Origin: Sediminihabitans luteus
GTDB lineage: Bacteria > Actinomycetota > Actinomycetes > Actinomycetales > Cellulomonadaceae
Assembly (NCBI RefSeq): GCF_002797595.1
Contig: NZ_PGFE01000001.1
Location: forward strand, 310,001 to 374,000
DNA length: 64,000 nucleotides
Reading direction: 5' to 3'
Of this stretch, positions 16,421 through 24,861 are shown one piece after another; the first letter of the stretch is position 1, and each line of letters starts with the position of its first letter. Both the position numbers and the translations under genes were made by a program. The notes under the pieces are model-generated. The model was not told where the DNA came from. It saw nothing but the letters and a program-made list of their open reading frames with translations, and did not search any database.

Positions 16421-18472
16421 TCAGGAGGCCGGCGCACGGCCCACGATCTCGAGGATCGTGGCCCCGTAGCGGTCGATCTTTGCCGGGCCGATCCCGTTGA
16501 CGCGGGCCAGGTCGGCGACCGACCGGGGGCGCGACTCGGCGATGTCCGCGAGGGTCTGGTCGACCAGGACCGTGAAGGCGGGCTTGTCGGTCTCGGCCGC
16601 GACGCCGCGACGCCACTCGCGCAGCTCGTCGAAGAGCGCCTGGTCGTGCGCGCCCTCGAGCGGCTGACGCACCGAGCTCCTGCCCGCGCGGCGGGGCCGC
16701 GGCTCCTCCGGGTCCTGAGGCCACAGCCCGTCCAGGAACCGGGTCCGCTTGCGCGACGCCCTGCCCCCGGGGTTGCGCGAGCGCCCGTACGAGATCTCGA
16801 GGTGCTCGCGCGCGCGGGTGATCCCGACGTAGAGCAGCCTGCGCTCCTCGGCGACCGCGGCGTCGGTGTCGGCGAGCGAGATCGGCATGAGCCCCTCGCT
16901 CATGCCGACCAGGAACACGGCGTCCCACTCGAGGCCCTTCGCCGCGTGCAGCGACGCGAGCGTCACGCCCGCGACGGTCGGGGCGTGCTGCGACGCGGCC
17001 CGCTCGTCGAGCTCGGCGACGAACCCCGCCACCGTCGCCGGCGTGCCCTCGAGTGCCAGCGCGGCGACGTCGTCCGCGAGCGCGACCACGGCCTGCAGGG
17101 ACTCCCACCGCTCCCGCGCCGCCCCGCGCGCGGCGGGTGCCTCGTGGGCCCAGCCGGCGCTCATGAGGACGTCGCGGACGGTCTCGGGCATCGGCACGAG
17201 CGGGTCGGCCGAGCGCGCCGCGCCGCGCAGCAGCAGGATCGCGTCGCGCACCTCCTTGCGCTGGAAGAACCGCTCGCCGCCCCGCACGAGGTAGCCGATC
17301 CCGGCGTCCGCGAGGGCCGCCTCGAACCCGGCGGACTGCGCGTTGGTCCGGTAGAGCACCGCGATCTCGCTCGCGGGCGTGCCCGCGTCGATCAGCCGGC
17401 CGATCCGCTGCGCGACGCCGGCGGTCTCCGTCTCGTCGTCGTCGTACGCGGTGTACGACACGGGCGGGCCCGCGGGACGCTGCGCGACGAGCTCGAGCGG
17501 GGCGCTCGGGCCCGACCGTCGACCCTTGTGCGCGAGCAGCTTGTTCGCGAGGTCGACCACCTGGGGCGTCGAGCGGTAGTCGCGCACGAGCCGCACGACG
17601 TGGGCCTTCGGGTACGTGCGCGAGAACGTGAGCAGGTGGTGCGGCGTCGCGCCCGTGAACGAGTAGATGGTCTGGCTCGGGTCGCCCACGACGCACAGCT
17701 CGTCGCGACCGCCGAGCCACTGGTCGAGCACGAACTGCTGCAGCGGCGAGACGTCCTGGTACTCGTCGACCACGAAGTGCTTGTACTGGCGGCGCACCTC
17801 GCCCGCGACGTTGGGGTGCGACGCGAGCATGTCGCCCAGCATGAGCAGGACGTCCTCGAAGTCGATCACGCTGCGCTCGGTCTTCGTGTCCTCGTACGCG
17901 GTGATCAGGCGTGCGACCGTCTTGTGGTCGTAGCCCGCGACGGGCTCACGGCCGATCGAGCTCGCGGCGTGGACGTAGTCCTCCGCCGTGACCATCGAGA
18001 CCTTGGACCACTCGATCTCGGACGAGAGGTCACGGATCGCGATGCGGTCGACCGAGATCCCGACCCGTCGCGCGGCCTCCGCGACCACGGGTGCCTTGTG
18101 CTCGAGGATCCGGGGCGGCGCCCCGCCCACGACCTGCGGCCAGAAGTACGCCATCTGCCGCAGCGCGGCCGCGTGGAACGTGCGCGCCTGGACGCCTGCG
18201 ACGCCGAGCTCGCGCAGCCGGGTGCGCATCTCCCCCGCGGCCCGGGCCGTGAACGTGACCGCGAGCACCGTCGTCGGGGAGTAGACCCCCGTGCGCACGC
18301 CGTAGGCGATGCGGTGCGTGATCGCGCGCGTCTTGCCCGTGCCCGCCCCGGCGAGCACGCAGACCGGCCCGCGCAGCGCGAGCGCGACCTCGCGCTGGTC
18401 CGGGTCGAGGGCGTCGAGGAGCGCGTCGGCCGGGGCCGACGCCAGGGACGTGGGGTGCGCGGTGGAGTCCAT
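16421..18472 (-). CDS. uvrD2: UvrD2-type SF1 DNA helicase with HRDC domain
   Basis: A 683-residue superfamily 1A helicase. Walker A LAGAGTGKT lies at about residues 40-48, motif II is VVDEYQDVSPLQQ, and motifs GDPSQTIYSF, VRLVRDYRST and LHAAKGLEWDAVFLVG follow in order. The C-terminus (about 610-680) is an HRDC domain (LFDELREWRR to INGIGPAKIDRYG). The tetracysteine linker known between helicase core and HRDC in mycobacterial UvrD2 is absent: there is no cysteine between the last helicase motif and HRDC. The start is ATG at 18472. It is divergent from the mycoredoxin gene, a conserved pair. Confidence 0.9.
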   Translation of the reverse strand: MDSTAHPTSLASAPADALLDALDPDQREVALALRGPVCVLAGAGTGKTRAITHRIAYGVRTGVYSPTTVLAVTFTARAAGEMRTRLRELGVAGVQARTFHAAALRQMAYFWPQVVGGAPPRILEHKAPVVAEAARRVGISVDRIAIRDLSSEIEWSKVSMVTAEDYVHAASSIGREPVAGYDHKTVARLITAYEDTKTERSVIDFEDVLLMLGDMLASHPNVAGEVRRQYKHFVVDEYQDVSPLQQFVLDQWLGGRDELCVVGDPSQTIYSFTGATPHHLLTFSRTYPKAHVVRLVRDYRSTPQVVDLANKLLAHKGRRSGPSAPLELVAQRPAGPPVSYTAYDDDETETAGVAQRIGRLIDAGTPASEIAVLYRTNAQSAGFEAALADAGIGYLVRGGERFFQRKEVRDAILLLRGAARSADPLVPMPETVRDVLMSAGWAHEAPAARGAARERWESLQAVVALADDVAALALEGTPATVAGFVAELDERAASQHAPTVAGVTLASLHAAKGLEWDAVFLVGMSEGLMPISLADTDAAVAEERRLLYVGITRAREHLEISYGRSRNPGGRASRKRTRFLDGLWPQDPEEPRPRRAGRSSVRQPLEGAHDQALFDELREWRRGVAAETDKPAFTVLVDQTLADIAESRPRSVADLARVNGIGPAKIDRYGATILEIVGRAPAS

Positions 18473-18589
18473 CACCGCGATTCTCGCAGGCCCCGCCGAC
18501 ACCGCGCGGGGCCGGCGTGCGACCCCACCCGCGACCACGCCGACGGCCGGGGTGTGGACGACGCCCGACGCCCGGACGGTCGACGTCGC

Positions 18590-18616
18590 GGGAACAGCCC
18601 GGCCCCCGCCGGCGTT
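18590..18616 (+). promoter_or_regulatory. SigR/SigH-type oxidative-stress promoter of the mycoredoxin gene
   Basis: GGGAAC (18590-18595), 18-base spacer and GTT (18614-18616) fit the GGGAAT-N18/19-GTT pattern of SigR/SigH thiol-stress sigma factors. It lies 53 bases before the mycoredoxin start. Mycoredoxin is a plausible member of a thiol-stress regulon. Confidence 0.55.
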
Positions 18617-18668
18617 GGCACCGTCGTGCCCGCGCGGCACACCGATCCCACGACCTTCAGGAGCCACC

Positions 18669-18941
18669 GTGACGACCACCGCCGCCCCCACCGTCCCCGA
18701 CGCGGGCAGCGTCCTGATGTACTCGACGACCTGGTGCGGGTACTGCCGACGCCTCAAGACGCAGCTCGACTCCGCGGGCATCGCCTGGACCGAGGTCAAC
18801 ATCGAGGAGCACCCCGACGCCGCCTCGTACGTCGAGGCCGTCAACGGTGGCAACCAGACCGTCCCGACCGTCGTGTTCCCCGACGGCACCGCGGCGACCA
18901 ACCCGTCGCTGCACGACGTCAAGGCGCGACTGGGCGCCTGA
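18669..18941 (+). CDS. mrx1: Mycoredoxin 1 (mycothiol-dependent glutaredoxin-like protein)
   Basis: A 90-residue thioredoxin-fold protein with redox centre Cys23-Gly-Tyr-Cys26 (TTWCGYCRRLK) and the cis-proline motif QTVPTVVFPDG. Mycoredoxins reduce mixed disulfides between proteins and mycothiol in Actinobacteria. CAGGAG precedes GTG 18669. It lies divergent from uvrD2 and convergent with nudC, as in mycobacteria. An upstream SigR/SigH-like promoter fits an oxidative-stress role. Confidence 0.93.
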   Translation: MTTTAAPTVPDAGSVLMYSTTWCGYCRRLKTQLDSAGIAWTEVNIEEHPDAASYVEAVNGGNQTVPTVVFPDGTAATNPSLHDVKARLGA

Positions 18942-19016
18942 CCCCCGGTGCCGGGCGGCCGCCCCGCCCGGCCACCCCGGGACGCGGCGGGTCTCCCCGG
19001 CCCCCGGCGCCCCGGG

Positions 19017-20057
19017 CTACCAGCCGCCCGGCAGGCCCGCGCCGTACCAGTGCTCGATCAGCGCCCGCGCGATCGACGCGCTCCCGGGCAGCGCGACCGT
19101 ACCGTCGTCGACCGCCGCGGCGAGCTCGGCACGCGTGAACCACCGCGCGTGCGTGACCTCGACGCCGTCGACCCGCACGTCGACCGCACTCGCGCGCGCG
19201 ACGAAGCCCAGCATCAACGACGCCGGGAACGGCCACGGCTGGCTGCCGAGGTAGGTGACCTCCCCCACCGGCACGCCGACCTCCTCCGCGACCTCGCGAC
19301 GCACCGCGTCCTCGAGCGTCTCGCCCGGCTCGACGAAACCCGCGAGCGTCGAGTAGCGCCCCTCGGGCCAGCGCGCCGCGTGCCCGAGCAGCAGGCGGTC
19401 GTCGGCGTCGAGCACCGCCATGATGACAGCCGGGTCCGTGCGCGGGTGGTGCTCGCTCCCGTCCGCCGGGCAGCGACGCAACCACCCGGCGTCCGCCACC
19501 CGGGTCGGCGTGCCGCAGCGCGGGCAGCGCGGGTGCGTGCGGTGCCACGCGACCAGCGCGACCGCGGGCAGGGCCAGCGCCGCGTCGTCCGGCCCGAGGT
19601 TCGGCAGGAGGTCGCGCAGTCCGCGCCACACGGGCGGGGTCGCGTCGTCCCGCGCGGGACCGTCGACGCCGACGCCGTCGCCGTCCTCGCGGGCGACGAC
19701 CGGACCCAGGTCGCCGCCCTCGACGACCAGCGCGACCGCGTCCACGCCCCCGACGCGGCCCAGGTCGATCCAGCGCACGACGTCGTCGGCCGCCGCGGCC
19801 GCCCCGGCGACGACACCGGCGACCGCGGGGTCGTCGGTCGTGAACCGTGCGAGGTCGTGCCCGCGGGCGACGAGCTCGCCGCCGCGCACCACGACGAGCA
19901 CGGTCCCGGGCAGCGCGAGGAGCTCGGCGAGCAGTCCCGGCCGGCCGCGGCGCGGGCCCGCGCGGTCGGCACCCGAGGGCACGCGCGGCGCGTCGAGGGC
20001 GGACGCCGCACGCGGCGTCGGCCCGGTGGAGGACGTGGCTCGGGGGTCGGCACTCAT
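19017..20057 (-). CDS. nudC: NAD(+) diphosphatase NudC (Nudix hydrolase)
   Basis: A 346-residue protein with a variable N-terminal domain (about 1-165), a zinc ribbon with Cys178, Cys181 and Cys196, a Nudix box at about 230-262 (GFVEPGETLEDAVRREVAEE) and the SQPWPFP motif right after it, which specifies NADH/NAD pyrophosphatases. Only three of the four usual zinc cysteines are evident. The enzyme splits NAD(H) to NMN(H) and AMP and may remove NAD caps from RNA. It is downstream of and convergent with mrx1; start ATG 20057. Confidence 0.92.
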   Translation of the reverse strand: MSADPRATSSTGPTPRAASALDAPRVPSGADRAGPRRGRPGLLAELLALPGTVLVVVRGGELVARGHDLARFTTDDPAVAGVVAGAAAAADDVVRWIDLGRVGGVDAVALVVEGGDLGPVVAREDGDGVGVDGPARDDATPPVWRGLRDLLPNLGPDDAALALPAVALVAWHRTHPRCPRCGTPTRVADAGWLRRCPADGSEHHPRTDPAVIMAVLDADDRLLLGHAARWPEGRYSTLAGFVEPGETLEDAVRREVAEEVGVPVGEVTYLGSQPWPFPASLMLGFVARASAVDVRVDGVEVTHARWFTRAELAAAVDDGTVALPGSASIARALIEHWYGAGLPGGW

Positions 20058-20228
20058 GCACCGACCGTAAGCCCCCGCGGGCGTCCCCGAGGGCACGCCC
20101 GCGGTGCGGTCGCGGCGTCCACCGCCCGCCGCCCGCGGGCGCCCCGCCCGCCCGCCGCGAGCGCCCGCGCACCGGACACACCGCCGGGGAGGTCGGCCGC
20201 ACGCGTGCGAGCGACTACCTTTGGTCGG

Positions 20229-21149
20229 GTGCCCCGATCCGCGCTGACGCTCGCAGCCCTCGCGACGGCCGCCGTGCCCGGGCTCGTCGCCGTCTCCGCG
20301 CGGGCCGAGCCCGCCGCCGGCCCCGACGTCGACGTCGCGCGCGTCACGGGCGAGGACGGCAGCGCGTGGATCGTGCGCGCCCCCACCCACGCCGCCGCCG
20401 GCGCGTCGCTCGAGGCCGAGGTCGGGCTGCTCGGCTCGCTCGACCACTACGTGACCAGCGGCGTGCTGTCGTTCACGGTGCCGCAGGTCGCGGGGTCCGC
20501 GCCGCTGCCCGAGGGCGGGCGCGCGATCGTGCACCGCGCCGTCTCCGGGACCCCGCTCGACATCGACGCGCTGCACCCCGGGCCGGGGCTCGCGGCCGAC
20601 CTCGGCCGCGTCATCGCCGCGGTCCACGAGCTGCCGCACTCGGTGATCGAGAACGCCGCGCTGCCCGTGTACTCGAGCGACGAGTACCGCGAGCGCCGCC
20701 TCGTCGAGCTCGACCACGCGGCCGCGACGGGCAAGGTCCCGCCGACCCTGCTGCGCCGCTGGGAGCACGCGCTCGAGGACGTCTCGCTGTGGCGCTTCCA
20801 GCCCGTGGTCACGCACGGCGACCTGGGGCCCGAGCAGGTGCTCGTGCAGGGCGGTCGCGTCGTGACCGTCACTGACTGGTCGCAGGCGCGCGTCGCCGAC
20901 CCGGCGGACGACCTCGCGTGGCTGCTCGTCGCCGCGCCGACCGACGCGATCGACTCGATCGTCGAGGCCTACCAGCTGCGCCGCACCGAGCTCTCGGACT
21001 CCCACCTGGCCGACCGCGCGCTGCTCGTGGGCGAGCTCGCGCTCGCGCGCTGGCTCCTGCACGGCGTGCGCAACCGGCTCGCGGACGTGGTCGCCGACGC
21101 GGTCGACATGCTCCAGGACCTCGACGAGCAGACGCGCGACGCCGACTGA
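20229..21149 (+). CDS. APH-type phosphotransferase family protein
   Basis: A 306-residue kinase-fold protein. The catalytic loop THGDLGPEQVLV and metal-binding motif VTDWSQARVADPADDLAWLL match aminoglycoside/macrolide phosphotransferase-like (APH) enzymes. The N-terminal glycine loop is weak. The first 25 residues (RSALTLAALATAAVPGL) are hydrophobic but not a classic signal. GTG 20229 follows TACCTT by 7 bases without a ribosome binding site, so it is probably leaderless. It lies between nudC and adnB in the conserved block. Natural substrate is unknown; antibiotic modification cannot be assumed. Confidence 0.78.
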   Translation: MPRSALTLAALATAAVPGLVAVSARAEPAAGPDVDVARVTGEDGSAWIVRAPTHAAAGASLEAEVGLLGSLDHYVTSGVLSFTVPQVAGSAPLPEGGRAIVHRAVSGTPLDIDALHPGPGLAADLGRVIAAVHELPHSVIENAALPVYSSDEYRERRLVELDHAAATGKVPPTLLRRWEHALEDVSLWRFQPVVTHGDLGPEQVLVQGGRVVTVTDWSQARVADPADDLAWLLVAAPTDAIDSIVEAYQLRRTELSDSHLADRALLVGELALARWLLHGVRNRLADVVADAVDMLQDLDEQTRDAD

Positions 21150-21183
21150 CGCGCCGGCGTCCCCCGTCGTCCCCGTCGTCCGT

Positions 21184-24100
21184 TCAGCCTCCCAGCACGA
21201 GCGCCTCCAGCCCGGCCTCGTCGAGCAGCGCGGCCGGGCGCACGGTCTCGTCGTCCGCGACGTAGTAGAACGCGGCACGGACCTTCTCGACCGGCAGCCC
21301 CGTCCAGCGCGCCCACGCGAGCCGGTAGACCGCGAGCTGGACCTCGCGCGTGCGCCGCGACTCGGCGTCGCGCGGCACGCGGCCCGTCTTCCAGTCCACG
21401 ACGACGACCGCGTCCGTCGCGCCGTCCGCGTCGTCAGGGTCCTCCGGGAAGACCGCGTCGATGCGCGAGCGCAGCATGACGCCCGCGAGCGGCGTCTCGA
21501 CGTCGACCTCGACCGCGACGGGCGTGCGCCGCGCCCACGGGGAGTCCAGGAACGTCTGCTTGAGCGCCTCGAGGTCGGCCGCGCCGCCGGGCTCGTCGTC
21601 GGCGCCGGGCACGTCCCACGGGTCGAGCAGCGACGAGCTCGTGAAGTACTGCTCCGCCCACAGGTGAAACGCGGTGCCCTGGCGCGCGTGCGGCGTCGGG
21701 CGTTGCGGCACGGGTCGGCGCAGCTGGAGCGTGAACGCGTCGCGGTCGGCGGCGAGCCGCACGAGCGCGGACGCCGACAGGTGCGCGGGCATCGCGACGT
21801 CGGCCTCGGCGTGCCTCCGGTCGCGCTCGGTGAGCAGCAGTCGCGCGAGCTGCACGAGGTCGGCACCCGACTCGTCGCGCAGGCCGGTGCCCTCCTCGGG
21901 GGGCGTCCCCTCGGCCGCGGCGCGCACGACGCGGTCGGCCGTCGCGCGCAGGTGGGCGACGACCCCGGTCCCGTCGCGGTCGGACCCGTCATGCGCGGCC
22001 CCGTCGCCGTGGACGCCGTCACGGTCGGTGTCGTCGCGGTCGTCACGGTCTGCGTCATCCCGGTCGACGCTGTCACCGTCGACGTCACCGTCACTGGTGA
22101 CGTCGACGTCGTCCACCGTCACGGGCCAGGTCGGCGCCTCGACGTCCGCGTCGCGAGGGTTGTCGCCCTCCGGGAGCCCCGCCCACCCGCGGGCGTCGAC
22201 GACGCCCGCCTCGGCGAGCTCGACGAGGAACGGTGACGGCGGCACGGGCTTGGTGCCCGAACGCCACCAGGCGCCCGCGACGAGCAGGTCGCGCCGCGCC
22301 CGCGTGAGCGCGACGTACGCGAGCCGCCGCTCCTCGAGGAGCTGGTGCGCGCCGGCGTCGTGCCGGAACGCCACGAGCCGCTCGTTGAGCGCCTTGCCGT
22401 CGCTCACCGCGTCGACGTCGAGCGCCGGGAGGTCGGCCGCGTCGCCGCGCAGCGCGTAGGGCAGCTCGCCCAGGCCGGTGAGCCAGCCCGAGTCCTTGGG
22501 TCCGTCAGACCCCTGCGTGCGCACCGACGGGAACACGCCGTCGACGAGCCCGGGCACCGCGACGACGTCCCACTCGAGGCCCTTGGACGCGTGCACCGTG
22601 ATGACCTGGACCGCGTCGGGGTCGGGAGCGCGCAACGGCAGGTCGAGTCCCCGCTCCTGCGACGCGGCGGTGCCGAGCCAGGCGAGGAACGCGCCGAGCG
22701 TCGGGGTGTCGGCGGTCTGCGCGAACGTCGCGGCGACGTCGCGGAACGCGTCGAGGTGCGCCCGCCCGCGGTCCCCCGAGCCGACGGTCCGACTCGTGAG
22801 CCGGCTCGCCTCCGCGGCGAGCGCGACCTCGATGTCGAGCCCGAGGGCGTGCTCGGCCTGCGCGACGAGCTCGGGCAGCGACAGGTACGTCTGGGTGCGC
22901 AGCACGCGCAGCGTGCCCGCGAGCGCGGTCAGGCGCGCGTGGGCCGCGGGGCTCAGGGTGCGCCCGTCGAACGCCGCCTGCCCGGGACGCGGGAGGTCGT
23001 CGAGCGCGTCGACGATCGACCGGTGGTCGACGACGTCACCCTGGACGACGTCACCCTGGACGACGTCGCCGTCGGCCCCGAGGTCCACCTCGGCCCGTTC
23101 GCGCCGCGCCCGCGCCGGCGAGTCGAACCGTGCGAGGTCGGCCGACCGGCTCGCGAGCGCGTGCAGGTCTGCCGGGCCCAGGCCCACCCGGGGGCCGGTC
23201 AGGATGCGCGCGAGCGAGTCGCCGCGCGAGGGGTCGTGCGCGGCCTCGAGCAGCGCGACGACGTCGACCACCTCGGGCGTCGAGAGCAGGCCGCCGAGAC
23301 CGACGACCTCGACGGGCAGGCCCTTGGCGCGCAGCGCGACCTCGATCGGCACGAACTGCGAGCGCGCACGGCACAGCACCGCGGCGCTGACCCGGCCGGC
23401 GCCGTCGGCCGAACGCGCGGGACGCCAGCGCGCGGCGACGAAGTCGGCGACCGCGGCCGCCTCCTCCTCGATCGTCGCGGCGTAGACCGACGTGACGGCG
23501 CCGTCGCCCGCACCTGGACGGGCGGCGAGCGGGGGGACCTCGACCGCGGCCCGCGGCCCGGCGTCGGCGATCGCCCGCAGCGGCGCGGCGACGACGTTCG
23601 CGGCGTCGAGCACCGCGTGGTCGTTGCGCCACGAGGTCGACAGGTAGTGCACGGGCGCGCGCGACCCGCCCGCCGGGGCGAAGCGCTCCGGGAACCTGGC
23701 GAGACCTGACGCGCTCGCCCCGCGCCACCCGTAGATGGACTGGTGCGGGTCGCCGACCGCGGTGACCGCGTGCCCTCCCCCGAACAGCGCGGCGAGCAGC
23801 TCGGTCTGCGCGTACGAGGTGTCCTGGTACTCGTCGAGGAGCACGACCCGGAACCGCGCACGCTCGGCGGCCGCGACCTGCGGCACCTCGCGCGCGAGCC
23901 GTGCGGCGATCTCGATCTGGTCGCCGAAGTCGAGGGCCTCGGCACGGCGCTTGGCCTCGCGGTACTGGCCGACGAGCTCGAGCACGCGGCGGCGGTCGTC
24001 GAGGCTCCGCACGAGCTTGAGCACGTCGGCGTAGTGGGCCGTGCGCTTCTCGCCGAGCGGCATCGTCACGATGCGGTCGACGATCGCACCGACGCCCGCG

Positions 24101-24861
24101 GCCGCCTCGTCGGGTTCGAGCAGGTGCTCGCCGAGCGCGCCCGAGAGCGTGAGCACGGCCTGCACGACCGTCGAGAACGACGGGTCGTCGGTGAAGTCGC
24201 CCGTCCAGGACTCGACGATCCCGGCGGCGAGCTGCCACTGGCTCGCCTCGGAGAGCAGGCGCGAGTCGGGCTCGACGCCGAGCCGCAGCGCGTGGTCCGT
24301 CACGAGCGACCCCGCGTACGCGTTGTACGTCGCGATGGTCGGCCGGTCGAGCATCGCGAGCCCGCCCGGGCGCCCCTCGGCGCGCGCGAGCTGGGCGAGC
24401 CGTGCCTGCACGCGCTCCGCGAGCTCGCCCGCGGCCTTGCGCGTGAACGTCAGCCCGAGCACCTGCTCGGGCGCGACGAACCCGTTGTCGATGAGCCACA
24501 CGACGCGCGCCGCCATGGTCTCGGTCTTGCCCGAGCCGGCGCCCGCGACCACGAGCATGGGCTCGAGCGGCGCCTCGATCACGCGCTGCTGCTCGGGCGT
24601 CGGGCCGGGTCGCCCGAGCAGCGTCGCGATGTCGGACGCCGACCGCGGCGTCGCGCGGCGCACCGGCCCCTGGTCCGGGGCGCCGTCGGGCCCCGTGGTG
24701 CTGCTCTCGTCGGGGAGCGCGGGCTCGCCCGGGTCGAGGAGCGCGCCGCCCTCGAACGCGTCGCGCGCACCGCCGAGCAGCGCACCCTCGAGGTCTGCCG
24801 CGGAGTCGACCAGGGCGCGCTCGTACGCCCAGTCGTCGCGCTGCGTGCTGTCGGGGCTCAT
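21184..24861 (-). CDS. adnB: AdnB-like helicase-nuclease subunit (UvrD/Rep motor plus PD-(D/E)XK nuclease)
   Basis: A 1225-residue protein. It has an N-terminal extension of about 90 residues, a UvrD-like motor with intact Walker A (AGAGSGKTE, about 106-114), LLDEYQDTS, GDPHQSIYGWRG, STSWRND and VHASKGLEWDVV, and a C-terminal PD-(D/E)XK nuclease with QGTAFHLWAEQYF and VVVVDWKTGRVP. This matches AdnB of the mycobacterial AdnAB complex, which resects double-strand breaks. An acidic Asp-rich insert (about residues 920-970) interrupts the part before the nuclease. Its ATG overlaps the stop of adnA (ATGA), giving coupled synthesis of the heterodimer. Confidence 0.9.
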   Translation of the reverse strand: MSPDSTQRDDWAYERALVDSAADLEGALLGGARDAFEGGALLDPGEPALPDESSTTGPDGAPDQGPVRRATPRSASDIATLLGRPGPTPEQQRVIEAPLEPMLVVAGAGSGKTETMAARVVWLIDNGFVAPEQVLGLTFTRKAAGELAERVQARLAQLARAEGRPGGLAMLDRPTIATYNAYAGSLVTDHALRLGVEPDSRLLSEASQWQLAAGIVESWTGDFTDDPSFSTVVQAVLTLSGALGEHLLEPDEAAAGVGAIVDRIVTMPLGEKRTAHYADVLKLVRSLDDRRRVLELVGQYREAKRRAEALDFGDQIEIAARLAREVPQVAAAERARFRVVLLDEYQDTSYAQTELLAALFGGGHAVTAVGDPHQSIYGWRGASASGLARFPERFAPAGGSRAPVHYLSTSWRNDHAVLDAANVVAAPLRAIADAGPRAAVEVPPLAARPGAGDGAVTSVYAATIEEEAAAVADFVAARWRPARSADGAGRVSAAVLCRARSQFVPIEVALRAKGLPVEVVGLGGLLSTPEVVDVVALLEAAHDPSRGDSLARILTGPRVGLGPADLHALASRSADLARFDSPARARRERAEVDLGADGDVVQGDVVQGDVVDHRSIVDALDDLPRPGQAAFDGRTLSPAAHARLTALAGTLRVLRTQTYLSLPELVAQAEHALGLDIEVALAAEASRLTSRTVGSGDRGRAHLDAFRDVAATFAQTADTPTLGAFLAWLGTAASQERGLDLPLRAPDPDAVQVITVHASKGLEWDVVAVPGLVDGVFPSVRTQGSDGPKDSGWLTGLGELPYALRGDAADLPALDVDAVSDGKALNERLVAFRHDAGAHQLLEERRLAYVALTRARRDLLVAGAWWRSGTKPVPPSPFLVELAEAGVVDARGWAGLPEGDNPRDADVEAPTWPVTVDDVDVTSDGDVDGDSVDRDDADRDDRDDTDRDGVHGDGAAHDGSDRDGTGVVAHLRATADRVVRAAAEGTPPEEGTGLRDESGADLVQLARLLLTERDRRHAEADVAMPAHLSASALVRLAADRDAFTLQLRRPVPQRPTPHARQGTAFHLWAEQYFTSSSLLDPWDVPGADDEPGGAADLEALKQTFLDSPWARRTPVAVEVDVETPLAGVMLRSRIDAVFPEDPDDADGATDAVVVVDWKTGRVPRDAESRRTREVQLAVYRLAWARWTGLPVEKVRAAFYYVADDETVRPAALLDEAGLEALVLGG

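Noticed and set aside
20229-21149. Acquired aminoglycoside or macrolide resistance gene
   Set aside because: The kinase motifs are generic and the gene sits in a conserved chromosomal block between nudC and adnB, not near mobile elements.
21990-22110. Tandem array in the acidic insert of AdnB
   Set aside because: The Asp/Arg-rich segment is repetitive in composition, but no regular unit length could be established.
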